Positions 32,114 to 43,575 of a stretch of 64,000 bases of DNA are shown one piece after another; positions within the stretch are counted from its first letter, which is position 1; each line of letters starts with the position of its first letter. The notes beneath the pieces were generated by a model that saw only the letters and a list, made by a program, of their open reading frames with translations, searched no databases and had not been told where the DNA came from. A program made the translations under genes and the position numbers. Location of the stretch: positions 744,001 to 808,000 of the forward strand of contig NC_063013.1 in NCBI RefSeq assembly GCF_020509005.1. The letters run 5' to 3'. The DNA comes from Fulvia fulva (Eukaryota; Ascomycota; Dothideomycetes; Mycosphaerellales; Mycosphaerellaceae).

Positions 32114-34129
32114 ATGGGTAAGAAAGAGGGTCTCGCTGTGTGCGCGGCATGTTGCATGAACCATATGCTGCGGCACAGACCATGTATACCGAGAGATGGA
32201 TGCTGACGTGGTATTGCAGCGCCCAAAAAGAAGGGAGAGAAGATGGCCTTGGGCGACTTCCTCGGCAACCAATGTACGCACACCCATACCCACTGTCGCT
32301 ACGAACCTCGAAATCAGCTGCGTTGGCAAGGCATGGCGGACACAGAGGACACGATATACTGACTGCGGTGTACAGCTCTCGGATCATGGGCAGACGAAAT
32401 GGACTCAGTGCCAGTCCCATCGGCACCATCTGGATACGGTGCACGCGACCGCCGCGACGACGGACCGAGCGAGCGGCGCGCATTCAACCAGCCAGACTGG
32501 GGCAGTGCTCGCGCAGATGCACGTGGGCCACCAAGCGGCATGGGCGGCGGCATGGGCGACCGAGGAGCCAGCTACGGTAAGGGACTCGAGGATATGGAGG
32601 ACAAAGGAAGTGTTCTAATATTGTGTGCCAGACCGACCACGATACGATCGCGAAGCAGTTCCTTTCCCAACGAAGCCCCCGTACACCGCACATCTCGGCA
32701 ACCTCGACTACAATGTCACCTCCGTCGATATTGAGGGATTCCTCGAAGGCTGCTCAGTCACCACTGTACGCATTATGGAGGACAAGATTGACCGCAAGCC
32801 AAAGGGGTTCGGATACGTCGAGTTTGCAAGCCCAGAGGGCTTGACCAAGGCTCTCGACAAGAGCGAGTCCAGCTTCATGGGGCGCAACATCAAGATCAGC
32901 GTTGCCGATCCACGTGCGTACAGCACACATTGCAGTACATGACAGATGCTGACAACTCTCTAGCAAAGAACGATCGTGCCGAGTCGACCCGCGACTTCTC
33001 CGACTGGAGTCGCAGGGGTCCACTTCCAGATCTTCCCTCCCAAGGACGTCAGCCATCAAACCGAGGCTTCAACCGAGGAGGTGCTTTTGACGACGCCAGA
33101 TCCGATGCCGGCAGTGAGCGTGCCGGATCAGGTCGCAGACCGGGTTTCTTCGAGGACGATGGCAAGGTCCGTGACTTGGGCAACTGGGAACGCAAGGGTC
33201 CACTCTCGCCTGTCCCAGGTCAGCCAGGCGGTCGTGATGGCGGCAGGCTCCGGGAAGCAGGTCCACCAGGAGACAGGAGACCAAGCGCTGCTTGGGGCGA
33301 GGGTCGATCCGACGCCGGCTCCAGGCCACCGCGACGAGAGTTCGAGCCACGCCCAGAGCGAGCACCAACCGCTGCCGAGCAGGACAACCAGTGGCGCACG
33401 AAGATGAAGCCTGATGCTTCACCCGCGCCTACCCCAGACGTATCGTCGCCCACATCACCAGCACAAGAGACGCCAAAGGAGCGTCCGAGGCTGAATCTTA
33501 CAAAGCGAACCGTCTCAACCGCAGAGCCTAGCTCAGCGACAACTCCATCGGCTGATGCCAAGGCATCGCCATTCGGCGCTGCACGACCCATTGACACTGC
33601 TACCCGCGAGCGTGAAGTCGAGGAGAAGCGCCAGATCGTGATCCGAGAAAAGGAAGAGTCGGACAAGAAGGCAGCCGAAGAGAAGAAGGAGAAGGATGCG
33701 GCTGCGCATGCGGCTCGCGCTGAGCGCGCAGATCGTGGCCAAGCCGAGGGCGAGAAGGTCACATCACCGACTGGCGAACGTCCACCACGCAATGACCGTC
33801 GCCCATCGCGCCAACAGCAGCAAAATGGCGGTGGCGCATGGCGCAAGGAACCAGCAAAGGAGAACGGCGAAGGTCCACCACAGCCCAAGGCCAGCTTCAA
33901 CGTCCTACAGACCGACGGTGCGGACGAGGCTGGCGGGCTTGACACACCGGATGCTGATGCGAAGGGCACCATTATCGGCGACAAGGAGACCAAGCCACAG
34001 GAGCCTGTGGTCGCTGCCAATGGCGATGCTAAAGACACGGCCGAAGCACTCGAGGACGACGGCTGGAGTACTGTTCCAGCCAAGACCAAGAACAACCGTC
34101 GTGCTGGTGGACGTGCTATGGCCTCCTAG
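32114..34129 (+). CDS. TIF3: Translation initiation factor eIF4B (Tif3/Sce3-like)
   Basis: eIF4B stimulates the eIF4A helicase and helps load mRNA on the 40S subunit. Five exons (32114-32117, 32220-32273, 32376-32576, 32632-32913, 32964-34129) give 568 residues; the first coding exon is only four bases (ATGG). The joined start MAPKKKGEKMALGDFLGNQ followed by SLGSWADEM is the hallmark N-terminus of fungal eIF4B and confirms the tiny exon. One RRM follows (AHLGNLDYNVTSVDIEGFL; RNP1-like GFGYVEFAS), then Asp/Arg/Gly-rich repeats (DFSDWSRRGPLPDLP and GNWERKGPLSPVP, the DRYG-like region), a long Glu/Lys/Arg/Ala-rich helix, and a conserved end EDDGWSTVPAKTKNNRR. Confidence 0.93.
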
Positions 34130-34811
34130 TATGGGCCAGCGCGAAAACATCCACTTCGCGAATGTGCATTTTGACGACGACGACACGAAGCGATTCATCC
34201 ATCGACCTCGAAACTAGAACCTACCTGCCTATCCACCACCTGGGCTCCTGGCTGGACGACACTTCTGACACCGGAACGCGCTGTATAGCATACTTCTTTT
34301 CCAACACTACCTTTGGTAATCTCGTCTCTCTCGACTCGACTCGACTCACGCTGAACTAAAGTAATGGCGTACCTGGCGTATAGGAAGATGGATGGCATGA
34401 TGATGGCTGGAAGACAAAAAGGGCGTGTGAACGATTGATGCGTTGCTGCGAAGCATGTGACGACGAACTGAACTCCTTTTATCCTCTCACATTGGCAGCG
34501 TTGGCAGAGAGTGCTATGTAAGAAGATTCCCTGATTGTTCAAACGTTCCTTGCCAGTTCTTTCATTATCTCGACTGTTCTTCTAATGCGAGTATGTTGTG
34601 CCTGGAAGTATCGCGCTACTATTAAGCTGTCAGTGAGTTACCCGCTGGACGATCTTGGTCTTATTACGACCAGCTGCTCAAGCATGATTATCCCAGAAAA
34701 CTCATCATACACATTACTACTTGCCCAACATCTATTCCCAACAACTTAGAAGACATCAACGTCCGATCACAGGAAGCATTCCGCCACCAAGTTCAGTACC
34801 ATCACCACTCT
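34130..34811. other. Intergenic region, eIF4B 3' flank
   Basis: It probably holds the eIF4B 3' UTR. It contains a short (ctcga)n-type pentamer repeat at about 34328-34347. No gene was recognised. Confidence 0.45.
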
Positions 34812-35710
34812 ATATGACACTAGAAACCATATCCTTCGCAAAATCAAGAAACTCCCCCAAACCTCGATCCATTCCGCCAACGAAGGACTCATCTCCCCCA
34901 TTGCCGGAGCCCATATTGATTCGGCCTCTACTCAGACCAGAGGGTCGCTTGTTGTCGAAAACATCATCGCGGACGTCTTGGGCGTCTTTACCGGGGAAGA
35001 AGTTCGGGTCGTAGAAGTCGTTGCCATTCTGCGCGCTGTGTGGAGAGTCCTTGGACTGGGAAGGAGTGAGGCGGCTGATGCGGGGGTCTTTGCTGGAGGG
35101 ACGGATTGGCTTGGAGTTGCAGTCCTAGTTACTGGGCCCGGTAATTTGGTGGTTGCTGGAGGCGGGGGTGGTACGGCCTTGGCTATGCGTGTTCTTCTGA
35201 TCGTTGGAGGAGGGCATGGTAGGTCCTTGGTCCTCGCTGTGCAGGTTCTCCTCGTTATAAAAGAAGTCTTGGTCATAAGGGCCGTTATCCTTCTGCTGGC
35301 CGCTGGGAAAAGAGTCCTCGGGATCAAATGCATGGGGACGACGGCCGCCACGATTACCTTCTCCGGAGGGAAGGCTGGATCTGTCGGAGCGTTCGTTGTG
35401 GTTGGGGTAGTAGTAGTCCTGAGCGTTGGGGAAGGATGGTGTGTTATGTTCTCGGTCGATCATCTCATTCCCTTGTCGAAACGATCCATGTCTCGAAAGC
35501 CGCGTCCTTGTCACGTGAAGCCCTCTCGACGACCGAAGGAATCGGAGGTGGAGTCTTGAGGCGAGTGCTGCTGTGGCTGCTGTGTTAAATGTGGTCAGTG
35601 TAAGTCGAGGAGACTGTGAAGACGTGGCTGCCTACTGTTGTGAGTGGAAGTGCCAATGTGCCACTGGCTGTAAGGGCCAAGAACATGGCCTCGAGGGTGG
35701 TGATCTGCAT
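34810..35710 (-). CDS. Candidate secreted protein, Asp/Asn/Phe-rich, gene model interrupted by stops
   Basis: Exon 1 (35710-35636) encodes a clear signal peptide (MQITTLEAMFLALTASGTLA) and a good 56-bp intron (branch ctgac) leads to exon 2 at 35579. Exon 2 meets a TGA at 35513-35511. From there a second frame (35460 to 34810) carries coding-like sequence with repeated acidic/aromatic patches (DYYYPNHNERSD, PYDQDFFYNEEN, DFYDPNFFPGKD) and ends DFAKDMVSSVI, interrupted once by a TAG at 35127-35125. Introns of 134 bp (35514-35381) and 45 bp (gtaact...aaag) would bypass both stops in frame; otherwise the gene is broken. A TATA-like element (tataaata on the plus strand) sits about 95 bp upstream. 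I recognise no family; similar small disordered secreted proteins are common in fungi. Confidence 0.45.
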
Positions 35711-36688
35711 TTTGATGGTGTTGGCCCAATAACTCGACTGTGGACGCTGTGATGAAGTCGATATCGGATGGCCTCAAAACCAGTGCCGCTCTGGGGTATA
35801 AATACTCCTCCACCTCATCCCCTCTCCAACCCATCCGATTCACGCAAGTGGCCATGACGGAGAATGGCTTTGGGCATCTTCCCTTAACAAAGCCAACTTC
35901 GCCTACAGAAGGAGTTGTCGATCAGTATGTTCTGTGCTATATAGCACAGTGAATTCCACATTACTTCCTACTACCCATAACCCGCATATCGTGATAGAAT
36001 CTTCGCAATATCAAGTCGAAAGGCTCCAAGTCGTGGGTAATGCAAAGTATCTGATAGATAACAAAAGTAGAGCTTCTGGAGGAGTAGAATTTAGAAGCTT
36101 GTTCAAAGCATATGTCGCGAGTCCTATAACAAATCTTTTCGTCTGCTGTATCGTTCCAGTAGTGAAGTCTTTGTACACTACCGACACACTATTCTTGCGG
36201 CAAAAGCTCATATCCCATTCAGCCTTTCCCAACCTGAAATTCAGGCTTCTGGTCGATCAACGTTCTCGACGTGAACAAGCTCTCCACACAAGCCCGCCAA
36301 GCCGAGCTTCACGTGTCAGTGCCGGAATTCACGGCGAAGCCAAAGCCAACGACCACGAGAGCGCTCGATTGACATCGTGCTTCACTAAAGTGTATCGAAT
36401 TACAGGCCATTGAGCGCCCTCTCAGAAGAGCAACGAGCCTTGACTCTGAATAATCGAATTATAGCGCCAATGCAATCGAGTGAAGGCGTTTAGGCACCCA
36501 GAGACGACGTATCCATTCTCTGACCTCTGCATAATTCGCTCCCAGCTCTGCGACGATCCTGATTTCCTCATCGATGCAGTGGAACGTATGATTCGGCTCG
36601 TAGTTCGGTGGACGTAGCGCTCCGATGAGACGAAAGCTCAGGCTTCGTATTTCTTGGTCTATCATGATTCCTTCCCAACGACCCATCA
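35711..36688. other. Intergenic region with TATA-like element
   Basis: A tataaata box at about 35803-35810 lies upstream of the secreted-protein candidate. The rest is the 3' flank of MSS51. A 32-codon ORF from the ATG at 35854 on the plus strand has no support. Confidence 0.4.
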
Positions 36689-38259
36689 TTACTCCTGCTT
36701 CGATGCTGGCGCAGCTTCTTCCCTTCCCGTGTACTGGTCGGCTTCATACCTCTTTCCCCTAAAACCCCAGATACCCCAATTACCACAGCTGACATCGCCT
36801 GGATCTAAATCGTTAAGGTCCCACCTCAGACTCCTGAACCTATTCTCACCCGGCTGCAGAATCAGATCCATCTCGCCACCAGCCTGCTTCTTGACCCAGT
36901 TGATGTCTCGCTCCATGTCGTACTCCGTGTAGCCAGTGCATATTATTGGCACCTTGGTTTCCAGAAGTTGGGGTAGTGTCTGCTCCCATTCGTGTGAGCT
37001 TGCAGGATGTCCTAGACCGGGGTGGAACAGTACGAAGCAGTCAAAGTAGGGGTCGTATGGGTAGAAGTGCTGCGCTTCGTGGAGCGTGTGGTAGTATTCG
37101 ACGTAGGTCGAGATCTTCATCTGGCCTCCCAGTCGATCTTCAGTGATGGCTCCGTATGGGTTCGAGGGTGTCCGTTCAGGGAGTGGGAACTCTGAGTCGC
37201 GGTTCGTCATCGATTCTGGGCCGACGAAGATCAGATGGAACGTAGCTCGTGGGAACAGGTATGAGAGCTGTATCCAGACTTCGCGAGGTAAGCTGGACTC
37301 CGCGCGTGCGCCGAGGATGAAGAGCCGGACAGGTGGTGCGTTTGGACGCAGACCTTTGATATCTAGTCCAGCACCTGATCGGGGTGGATGGAGAGTATAG
37401 CGGAGGGCTTGAATTTGTCAGTAAAAAGCCTACTGGCGTTCCACCGACTTGACTTACCACTTAACGATCTCAGACCTTCCGGCAACAATCGCTGTTGCAG
37501 ATTGTACGGACTGAGCTCATGCAACACACTACCAATCGTGATGGGATATGTCAACAGCCGAGTAACCTGCCGCATGCTCCTCTCATCGTTGACTGCCTGA
37601 AACTCTCTGCTGAACAGTAATGTATCCCAATTCGTCATATTCACCTGCGCCTCTTCAATATTTGCCGGCGGATAGTCGAACTCTTGGAAGAACCTCCCAC
37701 TGTGCAAATCATGGTCATCCTCATTGATCTCCCGCAACAAGTCGCATATCTCCAAATGGCTTTCATAGTCGCTCACGAAATGCTCTTCACTACACGACAC
37801 TGGTATGCCACAATCGGGACACTCGTAGCGTACATGTGCCGGTGGTCTGGTACCAGTCTTCCTCGCTTCCAGGTCATGCGGCGATGTTGGTGCTCTTGTT
37901 GCTTGGTGTTCGGGATGCGGACAATATGCGTTCTGTCTCATGAACGCAGCTCGTTTCCGGATCTCGGGCGAAGGTGAGTTGGTGAAGGAGTGGAAGAGGT
38001 TGTTGGGCTGTAACAGTGTTCGGCTGGGCTCGCTTGGCTGCTGCGCTGTCCTCGCGGGCAACGGCGGTGAGCTATGCTGTGTTGACCGTACGGCGGGCGC
38101 TGCTCTTTGCTTCGCGGACTGATGTATGCTTCGAGCATTGCTGGGCTGTCTCGTTGCCGATGATGTGAAGGCTCGCCGTGCTATGCTAGGCCCAGATTTC
38201 GGGGGAGCATTTGCTGTTGCTAGTCGTAGACAGCGACTACACATCGACTTGGACGCCAT
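36689..38259 (-). CDS. MSS51: Mss51 homologue, mitochondrial COX1 translation factor (MYND-type zinc finger)
   Basis: In yeast, Mss51 activates COX1 mRNA translation and couples it to complex IV assembly. Two exons (38259-37458 and 37407-36689; intron 50 bp) give 506 residues. The N-terminus is Ser/Arg/Ala-rich without acids, a likely mitochondrial presequence (after CSRC-LRL). The zinc-binding region is near 110-180 (AYCPHPEH, YECPDCGIPVSCSEEHF, HLEICDLLREI). The splice joins RSLS to ALRYTLHPPRSGAG, which matches the conserved C-terminal domain, followed by LFILGARAESSLPREVW, EYYHTLHE and FDCFVLFHPGLGH. A first-frame extension that ends at 37363 is an unspliced read-through and not the protein. 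It is divergent from RSE1. Confidence 0.9.
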
Positions 38260-38994
38260 GGTATGCGATGGTAGCTCATGTAATCATGTTTCTCGAGCTT
38301 CATTCCAGACGTCCATCATGACCTCGCTTCCGTTGCCGAATGGAGATGCGTACCGACCTCCGAGATCTGCCCTATCCTTGCCGTCTCGACTTCACCTTCT
38401 CTTGCTCTTGCGCCATTCGCCCTCTTTCGATGCACTCCTGGCGGGTCAGGAAGGATATAGATGAAGAAGTCGTGATTGTCACAAACATTGGACGGAAGCT
38501 CTGCGCTCTATCCTGGCATCATGGCAGCCTATGGTCGAGTCCAGAGGACTTGCAACTCACTGTGCACACGAGCTTCCGGTCATACTTCCTGCCGACAGAC
38601 CTTTGCTGTAGACAGCAAGTGGCCTAGCTACGTCCCGGCACATCCGTCTGCTGCTGTGTGTGAGACGACGACAGAAGGCAGCGCAAGTAGTCGTGGCGTA
38701 AGGTAGCTTTATGGCATTGGCTGTTGCCAGTGCGCAACACTATGTAACTTTGCTTCCATGTCCGATGCGTCACAATTCACACACGACGAGGGACGGCGCA
38801 TGTTTGTGACCATTGCCCGGTTATGTTGTAGACATAGAGAGGGGAGAGAGCATGAACGACATATCGCATCGACTGGAACCCTTAGCTTTCTCACGGCTTA
38901 GTCATCCGGACTTTTTCCAACGATAGACTGGCAGCTTCATGGTCGCGACAAGCCCCACGACTATTCGCGTGCTCCAACACCATCCACGGCCGCC
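38260..38994. other. Divergent promoter region, MSS51 / RSE1
   Basis: This 735-bp shared upstream region has several short open frames without family features. No RNA gene was recognised. Confidence 0.4.
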
Positions 38995-41900
38995 ATGGCC
39001 AACGTGCAGCAGACACAAGCCTTCTATGGCCTAACCCTCGAACAAGCCTCGGCGCCGACATCCGCCATCCTCTGCAATGCGATCCCAGGATTGAAGACGG
39101 CCGACCAGCAAATCTTCGAAGCTCGAGGCCAGCACATTTCACTGCATCGCATCACCGAAAGCGCAGATCGCACTGAGCGCACAGTGACGACGGTACTTGA
39201 TCAGGATGTCTTTGGCATCGTACGTGGCGTGACAGCCTTCCGCATTCCGGGAACATCGACAGATCAACTTATTGTCTCTTCAGACTCCGGCAGAGTGTCC
39301 GTCATAAACTACGACGCCGAGCAGAACCGCTTCAACAAAGTCCACCTCGAGACATATGGCAAGTCGGGTGTTAGGCGGACGATACCGGGGCAGTACCTCG
39401 CCAGCGACACACGAGGACGATGTATCATGCTGGCGAGCGCCGAGAAGAACAAGGTCGTGTACATGATGAATCGCAATGCAGACGGCACAATACAGATCAG
39501 CAGTCCACATGAGGCAAACCAGTGGGGCAGTCTATGTTTTGCAGTTTGCGCGCTGGACACTGGTTGGGAGCCGCCAGTCTTTGCCGCCCTGGAGGTGGAC
39601 TACACAGAGGCGGAGAGCGACCCGACAGGCACAATGTACGAGAAGCGGGAGAAGCAGCTGGTATACTACACTGTCGATCTTGGTCTGAACCATGTTGTAA
39701 AGAGCTGGAGCGACACGGTGGACTACACTGCGAACATGATCTTTGGTGTACCTGGTGGGCAGGATGGACCATCTGGTGTGTTGGTGTGCGCTGAGGATCG
39801 CATCTACTACAGACACGACAAGCACGCTTCTCTCAGCATACCGATCCCGCGACGGAAAGGTCCGACAGAAGACCCGAACAGAAAGAGAATCATCGTTGCT
39901 GGCTGCCTGCATCTAGCAAAGACACGACACGAGTTCTTCTTCCTCTTGCAGACAGAAGATGGCGACGTTTTCAAGCTCAGCATGGCCATGGAGGAAGACG
40001 CTCAAGGCCGAACCACAGCAAATCCGGAGCGCATCATCTTGAAGTACTACGACACATTCCCGGTGGCAAGGCAGATGCTGCTACACAAGAAGGGCTACCT
40101 GTACATCGCCACCGAAAACGGCAACAGCCAACTCTTTCACATCGATGATCTGGCAGACGACCTGGAGTTCGAGCCACACAACACATTCACGTCTGACGAC
40201 GTCTCACCTGATCCAGGAGACAGCTACGAACCATTATACTTCCAACCTCGCGAACTTACCATGACCCACTTGGCTGTCGATATCCCAGGACTGCATCCTC
40301 TGTTGAAGACAAAGGTCGACAACCTCACAAACGAAGATGCGCCACAAGTCTACGCGATACAAGGAACTGGTAACAAGAGTCAATTCAAGACGATCAGGCA
40401 TGGTCTGGATGTCGAGGTCCTCATCAACAATAGTATGGGTAATGTGCCGTACGACAACATCTGGACCTTCAAACATCGGTCGAGCGACGAGCACCACAAG
40501 TATCTTCTGTTGAGCAGCAGCTATGGTGATCTCACTATCGCCTGCTCGATTGGAGATTCTGTCGAACAAATCGAAAGCTCGCCTTTCCTGGAGAACCGTG
40601 CGACTGTACATGCACAGCAGATGGGTGATGCCACATTAGTGCAGGTACACGCACGCGGTATTCGAAGTATACTCGAGTCCGGCGCCCACAACGAGTGGCA
40701 ATCACCCGCGCATCGCACTGTCGTCGTGGCTTCGGCAAACGAGCGACAACTTCTGCTGGCTTTGAGCTCCGCCGAACTAGCCTTCTTCTTTATGGGCGAC
40801 GATGGCATTCTGAACCAGCTTGAGGAAATGCCCGAAATGAGCGGCAAGATCACAGCACTCTCGGTCGGTCAAACACCGCGGGGACGACAACAAGCGAAAT
40901 ATGCTGTTGTCGGATGTGATGACTGCACTATTCGTGTCTTGAGCATCGAGCTCGATTCGCCGTTAGAGCCACGCAGTGTGCAAGCTCTATCGGCCATACC
41001 GACCTCACTCGAAGTCGTCGAGATGCTGGACCCTGCGTCAAATACAACAGTCAACGTCGTGCACATTGGTCTACAATCAGGTCTGTACCTGCGAGCCGTC
41101 ATCGACGAGACCACTGGTGAGCTCGGCGACGTGCGAACGAAGTTCCTTGGTACTCAGCCGCCGCGACTCTGCCCTGTCGAGGTCAACGACCAAGATTGCA
41201 TCTTGGCCTGCTCAAGTCGTCCTTGGCTGGGCTTCAACCACCCACAAACCGACCTCTACACCGTCACTCCGCTCATCACAGAACCTATCAACGCCGCACG
41301 ATCATTCATCAGCCCTGATCTGAGCGGTCTCTGCGCCATTCAAGGCTCATCACTTCTCATCTTCACAGTCCCATCGATAGAGGGACGATTATCACACAGC
41401 ACAATCGATTTGGCGTACACACCCCGATCCATGACCCGCAACCCGTGGTATCCAGTATGGTACGTCGCTCAAAGTGACGGCAATGCACTTTCCAAGGCCA
41501 CTCGAGATCAGCTTCGGGGCAAGGCCATCGATGACGACGACGAGGCGACAGCACTCGAGAAGCACCTGGGCCTGCCTCGCGGCGCGCAGCATTGGGCTTC
41601 GTGTATACAGGCTGTGGACCCGGTGACAAAGAATGCTGTCGTATCCACTGTCGAGCTTGCCGAGAACGAGGCAGCACTGTGCTGTACCTGTGTCGCATTC
41701 GAATCGAGGGACTGGGAAGTTTATCTTGCGGTCGGTACTGGCCAACACATGCAGCCCGGCACTGGCGTCCAGGCTGTTGGTTATGTTCACATCTACAAGC
41801 TAGTCGAAGACGGCACCAAGCTCGAGTTCGTCCACAAGACAAAGTTCGACCAGCCAGTCTACACCGTTCTGGCCTTTAACGGTCGCCTCGCTCTAGGTGT

Positions 41901-42666
41901 CGGAAACGAGCTCTTCATCTACGACATGGGCATCAAAGCCATGCTCCGCAAAGCCCGTGGCCAAGCAGTCCCCAACCAAATCGTCAGCCTCGAAGCCCAA
42001 GGCAACCGCATCGTATGCGGAGACGTCAGCGAAGGCATCACATACGTCGTTTACAAGCCCAAATTCAACCGCATGATCCCCTTCGTCGACGACGTCGTAC
42101 AACGATGGACCACCTGCACCACCATGGTCGACTACGAAACCGCAGCAGGAGGCGACAAATTCGGTAACCTCTGGGTCGTGCGCTGTCCCGAACAGCCCAG
42201 CCAGGAAGCCGACGAAGAAGGTGCCGGCGGCTTCATCATGAACGAGCGCAGCTACCTCAACGGCGCACCCTACCGTCTCGATCTCCGCGCCCATTACTTC
42301 TGCCAAGACATCCCGACAAGCATGCAGCGCACCGCCCTCGTCGCCGGAGGCCAAGAAGTCTTGTTCTGGTCCGGTCTGCAGGGCACACTCGGCATGCTCG
42401 TCCCCTTCGTCACACGTGAAGACGTCGAGTTCTTCACGCAGCTGGAACAGCAAATGCGCGCTGAAGACCCTCCGTTGGCGGGACGGGATCATTTGATGTA
42501 TAGATCCTACTACGTGCCTGTGAAGGGTGTGATTGATGGTGATCTCTGCGAGCGGTTCATGCATCTGAGCTATGATAGTAAGCAGAAGATTGCCGCGGAG
42601 GTGGATCGAGGGGTCAAGGAGATTGAGAAGAAGATTCAGGAGATGAGGACGAGGGTTGCGTTTTAG
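38995..42666 (+). CDS. RSE1: Splicing factor 3b subunit 3 (Rse1/SF3B3/SAP130)
   Basis: Rse1 is a scaffold of the SF3b complex of U2 snRNP, needed for branch-site recognition. The intronless gene encodes 1223 residues, the usual length (about 1200-1350), starting at gccgccATGG. The N-terminal beta-propeller (MMS1-like) region opens with FYGLTLEQASAPTSAILCNA and VFGIVRGVTAFRIPG. The C-terminal CPSF-A domain is near 860-1190 and contains HKTKFDQPVYTVLAFNGRL, GNRIVCGDVSEGITYVVYKP and DLCERFMHLSYDSKQKIAAE, all family hallmarks. No breaks were seen. Antisense frames inside it are shadows. Confidence 0.97.
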   Translation: MANVQQTQAFYGLTLEQASAPTSAILCNAIPGLKTADQQIFEARGQHISLHRITESADRTERTVTTVLDQDVFGIVRGVTAFRIPGTSTDQLIVSSDSGRVSVINYDAEQNRFNKVHLETYGKSGVRRTIPGQYLASDTRGRCIMLASAEKNKVVYMMNRNADGTIQISSPHEANQWGSLCFAVCALDTGWEPPVFAALEVDYTEAESDPTGTMYEKREKQLVYYTVDLGLNHVVKSWSDTVDYTANMIFGVPGGQDGPSGVLVCAEDRIYYRHDKHASLSIPIPRRKGPTEDPNRKRIIVAGCLHLAKTRHEFFFLLQTEDGDVFKLSMAMEEDAQGRTTANPERIILKYYDTFPVARQMLLHKKGYLYIATENGNSQLFHIDDLADDLEFEPHNTFTSDDVSPDPGDSYEPLYFQPRELTMTHLAVDIPGLHPLLKTKVDNLTNEDAPQVYAIQGTGNKSQFKTIRHGLDVEVLINNSMGNVPYDNIWTFKHRSSDEHHKYLLLSSSYGDLTIACSIGDSVEQIESSPFLENRATVHAQQMGDATLVQVHARGIRSILESGAHNEWQSPAHRTVVVASANERQLLLALSSAELAFFFMGDDGILNQLEEMPEMSGKITALSVGQTPRGRQQAKYAVVGCDDCTIRVLSIELDSPLEPRSVQALSAIPTSLEVVEMLDPASNTTVNVVHIGLQSGLYLRAVIDETTGELGDVRTKFLGTQPPRLCPVEVNDQDCILACSSRPWLGFNHPQTDLYTVTPLITEPINAARSFISPDLSGLCAIQGSSLLIFTVPSIEGRLSHSTIDLAYTPRSMTRNPWYPVWYVAQSDGNALSKATRDQLRGKAIDDDDEATALEKHLGLPRGAQHWASCIQAVDPVTKNAVVSTVELAENEAALCCTCVAFESRDWEVYLAVGTGQHMQPGTGVQAVGYVHIYKLVEDGTKLEFVHKTKFDQPVYTVLAFNGRLALGVGNELFIYDMGIKAMLRKARGQAVPNQIVSLEAQGNRIVCGDVSEGITYVVYKPKFNRMIPFVDDVVQRWTTCTTMVDYETAAGGDKFGNLWVVRCPEQPSQEADEEGAGGFIMNERSYLNGAPYRLDLRAHYFCQDIPTSMQRTALVAGGQEVLFWSGLQGTLGMLVPFVTREDVEFFTQLEQQMRAEDPPLAGRDHLMYRSYYVPVKGVIDGDLCERFMHLSYDSKQKIAAEVDRGVKEIEKKIQEMRTRVAF

Positions 42667-43575
42667 GGTTCTGGTACTGCTACTGCTGGTGGTGTGTTAG
42701 GGTGTGGTGTGAGAAGGTCAGGATACGTGGATCGCATGCAGGCTTGTATACTGTAGTACTACAAAAGCGAGGTGAATGATAGATGATGATACCCGTTAGC
42801 TGAAGATCATGCTCATGTCCCACACCCGTGTGTCAGGCTAATACTTGCAAATGGTACGTCTGCCACACCCGCGACAGGAGTTAGTCATGTCGACGAACCG
42901 AATAAGCTCATCTGTCATGCTCAGGAGCCATTACCGATAGAACCCCATACCAGAAGAACGTGCCAGCCGTCGACCCTCGCCCTTGGCGGAGTTTAATGGT
43001 CCGACGGATCTAACCGGGTCGCTCGCTAGCAATGGTGCCATAGCGGGCATCATGACCTCTCTCGCTGCAAATGGGAAGTAGCAAATCGTTCCGTTCCGTC
43101 ACGGGTGTGATTGTTCTGATCTTTTTGCTGTTCTTCGCTACTTTTGGCCTAAAAGGATTGAGAATGTAAGATCAGATCAGTTGCCGTGTAGATCAGAGAT
43201 ATATATACTCAACACCAGCTTTATGTAGGACCAGCCTACAAAGTCTAATAAACACATCCTCCTATAGCGCCTTTTCGAACGACTGTGCCTCCCTCACTCC
43301 ATGCATGCATCTAGCGATGCTCTGAACACGTGAACCTCACTTTGCCTCGCGGCCATCATATCATCACCCATCTCCATGGTCATGGCACAAATGCCCACCC
43401 GTAATAAATATGGCAGACATCCTCCCGTCCAACGTAGCACTCAAGCCTTCAACGTCTCCTGGTCATACACCTCGATAGTCGTCAATATAGTGTACACACT
43501 ATGCAAGTCAGTCTTCAGTCTATGTATGGGCAGGGCAGGAGGCAGCTCACGATCGAGGCTGAACTACTTAGAGCC
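42667..43575. other. Intergenic region
   Basis: This is the RSE1 3' flank followed by sequence with no recognisable gene. No tRNA-like cloverleaf or repeat was noticed. Confidence 0.4.

Noticed and set aside
33220..34095. 291-codon open frame on the minus strand
   Set aside because: Antisense to the charged region of eIF4B; Ser/Ala/Gly-rich mirror of Glu/Lys/Arg codons.
37363..37457. Read-through extension of MSS51 exon 1 into SSRWNASRLFTDKF...
   Set aside because: It is intron sequence: splicing at 37458/37407 restores the conserved ALRYTLHPPRSG block.
41893..42564. 223-codon open frame on the minus strand
   Set aside because: Antisense shadow inside RSE1 with no start context or domain.
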